Origin: Punica granatum
Taxonomy: Eukaryota > Streptophyta > Magnoliopsida > Myrtales > Lythraceae
Assembly: GCF_007655135.1 (NCBI RefSeq)
Contig: NC_045128.1
Location: forward strand, 41,367,885-41,431,884
DNA length: 64,000 nucleotides
Reading direction: 5' to 3'
In this document: in pieces, positions 57,701 through 64,000 of the stretch
How positions within the stretch are numbered: the stretch's first letter is position 1
How the letters are laid out: each line of letters begins with the position of its first letter
Program-made: the position numbers and the translations under genes
Notes under the pieces: generated by a model
Database searches by the model: none
Seen by the model: only the letters and a program-made list of their open reading frames with translations
Told to the model about the DNA's origin: nothing

Positions 57701-59535
57701 AATTTAATTTGCAACTTTTGATTGTGCTAGGCTTGATATTACATTATAAAATTAATTTATAATATAATTGCGACAATGCTAGTTTTTCTCAGAAAATGGT
57801 ATATTTTGTGATTTTTAAGTATAGTGATAAAGGTTAAAATTAATAAATATTTTACTAAAAAATAATTAGTTTTAAAATTATCAAATAACAATATTTAATA
57901 AAGAGGTTTATTTAAAAAAAAGTGAAGCACCGTGGCCCCTGTAGAGGAGTGAGAAAAGACAATAGGAGAAGTGGGTGTAAAGGTGATTAACAATATATAA
58001 ATTTATATATTTATTTTTAGCTACCTCCTCATCTTATGGTTCACAATATACCATTTATTTTTCAAAGGGCATTTTAAAATTAGAATTTTTTTTTGATAGG
58101 TAAAAACAGAAAGTTACACTAACTAATTTTCTTCTCTCAGTTATAATGGTATAGATAAAGAGAAAAGAATCCTTTTGGTATAACTTTTATTTTTCGAAAT
58201 TGCCCATGCTTCATATACTTTAATTAATGAGAATCATAAAATTTAGAATAAAATAGTAAAACTTATATTATTAACCATCCACTTTTTCTTCTCCTGTTTT
58301 TTCTCTTCATTCTTTCTCGCAATCCCACCTTTGGACGTCTTCTCTGGGCAGCTAATTTTAGTGGAAACTATTTTTCCTCTATTCTTCCTTCTATGCATGT
58401 ATAATGAGCAACTATCGAGAAAAAAAATGCATACTGAGCAATATCAATCATTTTCACTAATAATTGTTTTATTTTCCGCTAAAATTATTCATTCACAGCC
58501 TCATTAAAGTAATTACAAAAAAAACTATAGAGTCATTTAATACTTATTTGATTTTGAATGTTTTATATATAATTTTCCCGCGTAGGGTCGATTACTTGGA
58601 GTCCACATTACTGAGCAAGAGTTTCGTCTTTTCAATTAAAGACATTAATTAATATCTTGTTTCATGGGATGGCTTCATTCAATACAATAATGTTATGTCT
58701 TCAATCATCAGCAATATATTAAGATTTTTATATGTGAACTTTTCTTTTTTCTCTTTCTCGGTGGATATATACGGCATGCATAAAAGGGACACGATCAAGG
58801 TGAAATTTGTTAATTAGGCAGTGTTTTGGTTTTTCCTAGGTTTTAAATCAATATTCTCATTCAAGCTCTCGCCGCATATATATATGGATTTGGATTGATG
58901 ATGTCATGTGGATCATTAGAAATAAATTAATAAATCACATCAACGCACTATAAGAAATATTAAGAATTAACAAAAAATACATTAATAAATTGCTTGTAAT
59001 GCGATAATACTGTTTGAAAGGATATGCTTTGGAGCAATCCTCCTTTCGATGACATCCGAGAATGCATCCATAATAACCTTTTGCACTTTTGTCCTCCCTT
59101 TGTTGGTAAATTATTATATATTTCTCACGCTTTCTTACTTTTTCTTCTCAAAGTAAAACCTTTTGAGTTAGTGGATCTTAATTAATAATAATGAAATGCA
59201 CCTTGCTTGTTTCTTTATTATTTTTCTTACATACGTTTCTCAATTATGTCAAAAGTAAAATGGAACTTTATGTATAGTTTTCTATTTTTATTTTTTTGAT
59301 GGGTAACTTTATGTATAATTAAAAGCAACTAGCTTGTAGTGACTAAAAAGTTATCTTTCTAATTAATATTATCTTTTTATTACTATTAAAAAATTAACCC
59401 AGAAGATACGACGTAAATTGTTAAGTGCCATATACAAACTCGATCGAATATAGACACTTACATATAGACAAAGATGAGCAATTTGCATAGTGATAAGGTA
59501 CTGTTTTAGAAGATGAGTGGAGAATCTTAATTTTT
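54720..59535. other. AT-rich spacer, no gene recognised
   Basis: No family signal. 55290-55455 resembles the gttaaagttaaagtt body of the 59.5 kb MITE in the same orientation. Near 55740 a GAAGTTCGATTCTTGC block looks like a SINE B box. A GC-richer patch at 56020-56230 has no identifiable gene. Confidence 0.45.
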
Positions 59536-59538
59536 GAA

Positions 59539-59706
59539 CCGTTTGGATTCAGAATTAAAGTTGATTTGATTTTGATTTTGATTTTGATTGTGAAAAATAA
59601 CAAATGAGATGTGATTATAAATTTGACTTGAGAAACGTGTGTTTTTGTCGTGTAGTGTGTTGAGTTAAAGTTAAAGTTAAAATCAATTGACTTTGAATCC
59701 AAACGG
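59539..59706. mobile_element. MITE, 168 bp, with perfect 13-bp terminal inverted repeats
   Basis: Starts CCGTTTGGATTCA and ends TGAATCCAAACGG. The body is rich in gattttgattttgatt and gttaaagttaaag runs. No clear target duplication is seen, so the superfamily is left open. Confidence 0.75.
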
Positions 59707-59714
59707 GGTTAAAA

Positions 59715-62070
59715 TTCTTGTTATGTTTATTAATGAAAGATCACTCTTTATCACCAAAATATTTACCATTCAGCAGGAAAAAAAAACCTTCTTATCACAA
59801 AAAAAAAAGATAATTTGCAAGAAATATTAAATGGTGCAATAATTGATATTATGAATTTTACTGGCTGACTATTGGGTTTCCTAATAAAATACAAATTGCA
59901 AAATCGAGCTAAAAATAATACAAAATGCAAAGTTCATAATTTTTCGTTTTCTTTTTTCATGCTCTGTTGTTTAAATTGCTCTCTAGTTTTCTCGGCCAAT
60001 ATCTTATCTTATTTTTTGTTCCTTTTATTGTACTATTTGATTTTTCATTACTTTTTTCATAAAAATTAAGAAATCGCAATGAAAACTCCTTCGAATTTTT
60101 GGAATTAACATGAAATTATTTTGAGAACCACTAACGGTGGCACATGTAGTTATAATATTATTGTATCTCATTTTCATGTGAGGGGTATTATAACTCATTT
60201 CGATGCCACGAGGTAGGTGTAAGTTTAATTTTAAATATATTAATAATATATTACGCAACGAAATAAACTGACATCTAGTCATTACTTTGATGAAATTGAT
60301 GATATTTCATGTGTCACGAGGAATCTGAAAGAGAAACGAAACCGAGAGTGTCTTCTAGCTCCTAACTTCTCCATATGAGATATCTTGATGGAGATACTGA
60401 CCCTTTTAAATAGGCGGAATAGGAATTCTTCAGAATATTATTTCCTTATATAGTCTCCCATCAAAAGTATATTAATTGCAATCCATAAGATATAGAATAT
60501 CTCACTCAAATCACGGAATATATTGTGACACGATGACCGCTAATTGAGGGATTATTTCTTTAATTACGTAAATACACAATATATTTTTACAATAGGTACC
60601 ATGCATGACGACGCGCATAGGTATAGAATCGTTAATCAACTCTGTGATATATATATATATCGATATGGATGATATGATTGATTAGTTGATAGAGGAATCG
60701 TGTTAATTAGATATTTTCTTAGGCTTTTCTTAACTTCTCTGCAATCTTGAATGCTTGTAATTAAGCTAATTAACATCGATCAGATTATATTTTGAGTCAT
60801 CGAGTTCTTCATTTTAGAAGAAGAATTATAAAGCTCCCGGAAGAGATAAGATTTGCAGGTCAATAACTCATCGATATATATAATTGTTTCATGTACCTCA
60901 TCTCGACAATGTAAAAGGACAATAATGCTTTGATTATACGAGGCGTTGCTTTCTTGTCACAAATAACATTTATATAATAATTCCAAAGGGGAAATTAAAG
61001 AAAGTGCGTACGAGAATGACCCCTGCATGATTTGAGAAGTGAAAAACGATTAAAAGGTGAAAAGGCAGTAATTGAACATGGCATTCACAATTACAAAGTA
61101 CCAGAAATTGACTTCATGCGACTTTTTAATGACGAAGTCTTTGCACTTTTATTTTGGTTTTGGAACACCTAATTAGAAACCCACGTCTTCGCTCTTTTGG
61201 CCCATTTTCGTTCATCAGATGCACGTAATTGCATTTTTTTAACATATATCATCTCATGATCACAAATTGATAAAGGAGGTAGGCAAAGCCCATTTACAAG
61301 ATTTTACTGTAGAAAACAAATCACCACGAAATAAATTGGAGGAACAACAAGTTCGCTCCGATTAAATTTAATGTTTATTTTTTTTCGTTGAATATTTTTC
61401 TTTCGATGAATATACATGTTTTATTTACTTATCTTCGAAGTGGAGTTAAGAATCCATGGCTAGGTTAATTCCTAGAAACAAAATATCGTCGGTTCAACCT
61501 TATGGACACTCCCATGCATCCCATATCTCTTGTCATATAGGAAGTTGATATGATCGTGAACGACCCTACATACCCTACCGGTACCCTACATGCCGGTATG
61601 TAGCTTTTGCATAAAAATAAAGTGGCAAAGATGAATCAAACTTTGAGTGATCAACTCTTGGCGCCAAAATTGTCAAATTCGAGTTTATATAATTAATTAT
61701 TACGATGGAGGTTTCATAAACTCGAAACCTAAGCTCTCGTATCATAAACTCTGTACTATGTATTTTTTTAGTGGTAAATAATTAATACAGTTTTAATATA
61801 AAATAAATCTCTTTTTAGTAAGACACTAATATATGAGAATACTACAAATATGTAGTTTTTCCACAATGACATATAGTCTAAAGTCCAAATTTAACCTATA
61901 ACTATATATACGTCATAATCAAATAAAATAAAAGAAAAATTACATCTCGAATCAGATACACATCAAATTCATGATACAAATCAAGGGAAAAAAAGAAGAA
62001 GAAGTTAAACTTGGAAGTTTCACAGGGAGCAGATGGAGAAGGCAAAATAGCAAGTTGAATAAACGAGACA
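59715..62070. other. AT-rich spacer, no gene recognised
   Basis: No open frame with recognisable similarity, no RNA gene and no clear repeat apart from short TA runs. Confidence 0.45.
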
Positions 62071-62085
62071 AAAAGGACCCTTGAG

Positions 62086-62242
62086 AAAGGGGATGTAGTG
62101 CAGTAGTTAACACCCTCACATGGTAACCTAGAGGTTCTGGGTTCAATTCTCATCAATGGACTACCCGTGCCCCTTTATTTAGATTTCGTTTCCATTTCCT
62201 TGTACTAGGCCATGAGCCTCCTATTATAACTGAAAAAAAAAA
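62086..62242 (+). mobile_element. tRNA-derived SINE, about 157 bp, with poly(A) tail
   Basis: An A-box-like TAGTGCAGTAGTTAAC and a B box GGTTCAATTCTC, spaced as in a tRNA gene, open the element. A pyrimidine-rich body and a run of ten A end it. Flanks GACCCTTGAG (62076-62085) and GACCCTTAAG (62243-62252) form a target duplication with one mismatch, extended by A-rich bases on the left. Confidence 0.8.
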
Positions 62243-62886
62243 GACCCTTAAGTTTAGAAATATTTTCCATGCTATTAATAGAAAAAATTTTGAATATTAG
62301 AAATTTATTCACCTTAATAGAGTTTGACTTAGAATGAGGGCTAAATTTGTGAAATCGTCTATTTTGTCTTAGAAATCAGCAAAACAAACCAATGTGCATG
62401 GACTCGATAAATTTGATCGCATGATTTAAATGCGTAAACTCGTAAGAGTTAACTCGGGAGTCTACCGAGTTTATGGTAATTTCCATTTCCTTAACGTCTT
62501 GACTGGATTGCATAACCTAAAAGCGTAAACTCGAAAAAATTTAAAAGTAAACTCTAGAGTTATTGGAAAATGAAAGTCGCTGGAAAATTGTTAGGTGACG
62601 TATTGGGCCTGGGCCACTGAATGGAGGCCTGGTTAGAAAGTTGCTGTTAGAAATGAAATATTGGGCCACCATTAGGCAGATTTCTTTAACGGGCCATTGT
62701 TCAATTTTTTGGAACGAACTGGGCTGGCTGAGAAAAGAGAAGTTAGGCTCGGGCTTGATGGTGCAATGACCCGATATGTAGTTGTCGTCATCCGGTCGAT
62801 GTGTAGTTGTTCGCGGAAATGCTGTAGGTCGAGTCCCGGGGTGTTAAAGTTGCACTTGACCTATGTCCAAATCTACTGAAATATAA

Positions 62887-62982
62887 GACGCTCTCTAATT
62901 ACAGGCTCCTTTTTGTCGATCCAAAATGATATATGACGCTCTCTAATTATAGTCTCTTTTTTGTCGATCCAAAACGATATCC
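62887..62982 (+). repeat. Tandem duplication, two units of 48 bases
   Basis: gacgctctctaatta begins at 62887 and 62935, and both units end with tttttgtcgatccaaaa and gatat. Two short parallel peptides in the minus frame (FWIDKKE) are a by-product. Confidence 0.8.
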
Positions 62983-63539
62983 TGCCATGACCCAAGCTAA
63001 GATTCATCGAGAAATACCCGGTATTTAATACAACCGATCTACTTTGAACTTTTAAACTGATATTGACCCGAGCTTCTTGTTGCAATGCAATCAATCATCA
63101 CTTGTTTATAAAAAAAAATAAAAAATAAAAAATTGAGATAGTCCAATTCACATGGATAGCTGTAGCTGACAGTTTGAAAATCTTGAAGCCATTGCCATCG
63201 TGGGTGCTAAAAGTCTTTGCTTCCCCCCCTTTTTCTTCCCCAAAAAAAAATTTTAATATATTAAAAAATAGAAAGAAAATAGACAAATAAAATTAAAATT
63301 TCCGAGTCAAAGGGTATTGTTATCAGGCCCACGGAAAAATATGAAGGAATTAGGTTTACCAGTTCAAGGCCTAATCTTTCTGACCAAAAACAATATGAAT
63401 GAAGCCATCCCCGGACATGACATATATAGTTAGAATTGACCTCTTCTAGAAATCATGAAAACTATACATAATAGATATATAGCAATTATATGTGCATGGT
63501 GATTATTGATTAAAGTGGGGGCACCAACTAACTATACAA

Positions 63540-63810
63540 AATCAGAATATTTTTCTTAAAAAAATAATAATTTGGATGATAAATGTTTTCTTCCTTTCAT
63601 TGTCCATCCCAAAATGCCGGTGACGTGTGGAGCACCATCCTCTCTGTATGCGTCTCTCTCTACAAAGACTCGAGAGACTGCCATTATTGGGTCTCCACTC
63701 TTTAAGTTCTTCCCAGCTAATCCCTCCACCATTACTGCTTTGAAAATCAATGAACACATACGTCTTTGTCTAAAGTCATCCATTTTCACACATATATCAG
63801 AGATAGATTG
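63540..63810 (-). other. Unassigned possible exon near the right edge
   Basis: The minus frame 63556-63789 reads IFKAVMVEGLAGKNLKSGD and PIMAVSRVFVERDAYRED. The stretch has higher GC than its surroundings, and three overlapping frames are open. I do not recognise the protein, no splice pattern was established, and it could be a chance frame or the end of a gene or repeat beyond the window. Confidence 0.2.
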
Positions 63811-64000
63811 ATCTTTCGGGCATTTTCCCTTTCTTATTTATGTACTAGCAAGTTGTCGGATATTCTCAAAATATCCTACTACTTCTCCAAGAAATAGAGA
63901 AATTTATACCATATATCATTTGATTTTGTGCGCGTGATGTGATATATCAATTCTAGAATTTTCAGGGTCAGAAGACCGTCACTGTACATAAGAAAAATGC

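Noticed and set aside
1..64000. CRISPR arrays, operons, bacterial promoters or ribosome sites
   Set aside because: The sequence is plant nuclear DNA with spliced genes. No such structures are present or expected.
1..64000. Complete tRNA or rRNA genes
   Set aside because: Only isolated A/B-box-like motifs were found, in SINE or MITE contexts; no full cloverleaf was recognised by eye.

Overview
This window is nuclear DNA from a flowering plant, most likely a eudicot. The evidence is GT-AG introns in every gene, plant-specific families (early nodulin-like phytocyanin, FLYING SAUCER-type E3 ligase, DUF506, bHLH162-like factor, RLK/Pelle pseudokinases), a Tork-type Copia retrotransposon, MULE, hAT and SINE elements, and long AT-rich spacers. 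The species cannot be named from the sequence. All exon borders below were read by hand from splice sites, reading phase and paralogue comparison.

Layout. 1-1.1 kb: first three coding exons of a FLY1/FLY2-like transmembrane E3 ligase on the minus strand, running off the left edge. 5.2-6.1 kb: an early nodulin-like protein. 6.9-9.2 kb: broken kinase fragments. 11.8-13.8 kb and 25.0-26.4 kb: a direct segmental duplication, whose first copy carries a hAT MITE. 14.0-24.6 kb: the main locus, two head-to-head 12-exon genes (A minus, B plus). Each appears to encode a protein of about 800 residues with TWO kinase-like domains in tandem, all with degenerate catalytic motifs. 26.4-35.0 kb: a third kinase-like gene (C, minus) with one in-frame nonsense codon. 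Its 5' UTR intron contains a nearly pristine 5.4 kb Copia element with LTRs differing at one base. 35.7-39.0 kb: a segment bounded by inverted repeats that holds a truncated glutathione peroxidase gene and a pseudokinase exon relic. 42.5-43.3 kb: a MULE foldback element. 43.6-45.9 kb: a bHLH gene whose last exon is duplicated in tandem. 48.9-50.7 kb: a long-TIR Mutator-like element that captured a piece of a SIP1 aquaporin gene and was then hit by two nested MITEs. 53.3-54.5 kb: a DUF506 gene. 54.6-64 kb: AT-rich spacer with a MITE and a SINE; no gene recognised.

The most interesting part is the pseudokinase cluster. Genes A and B keep the same exon phases and almost the same exon sizes across both domains and the linker. 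In both, the splice joining domain 1 to domain 2 is followed by a stop codon inside the intron, so intron retention would give a one-domain protein. In gene A the next intron is 123 nt, open in frame, and encodes a hydrophobic membrane-like segment. Relics of the same families lie on both sides of the cluster, as expected for a fast-evolving tandem family.
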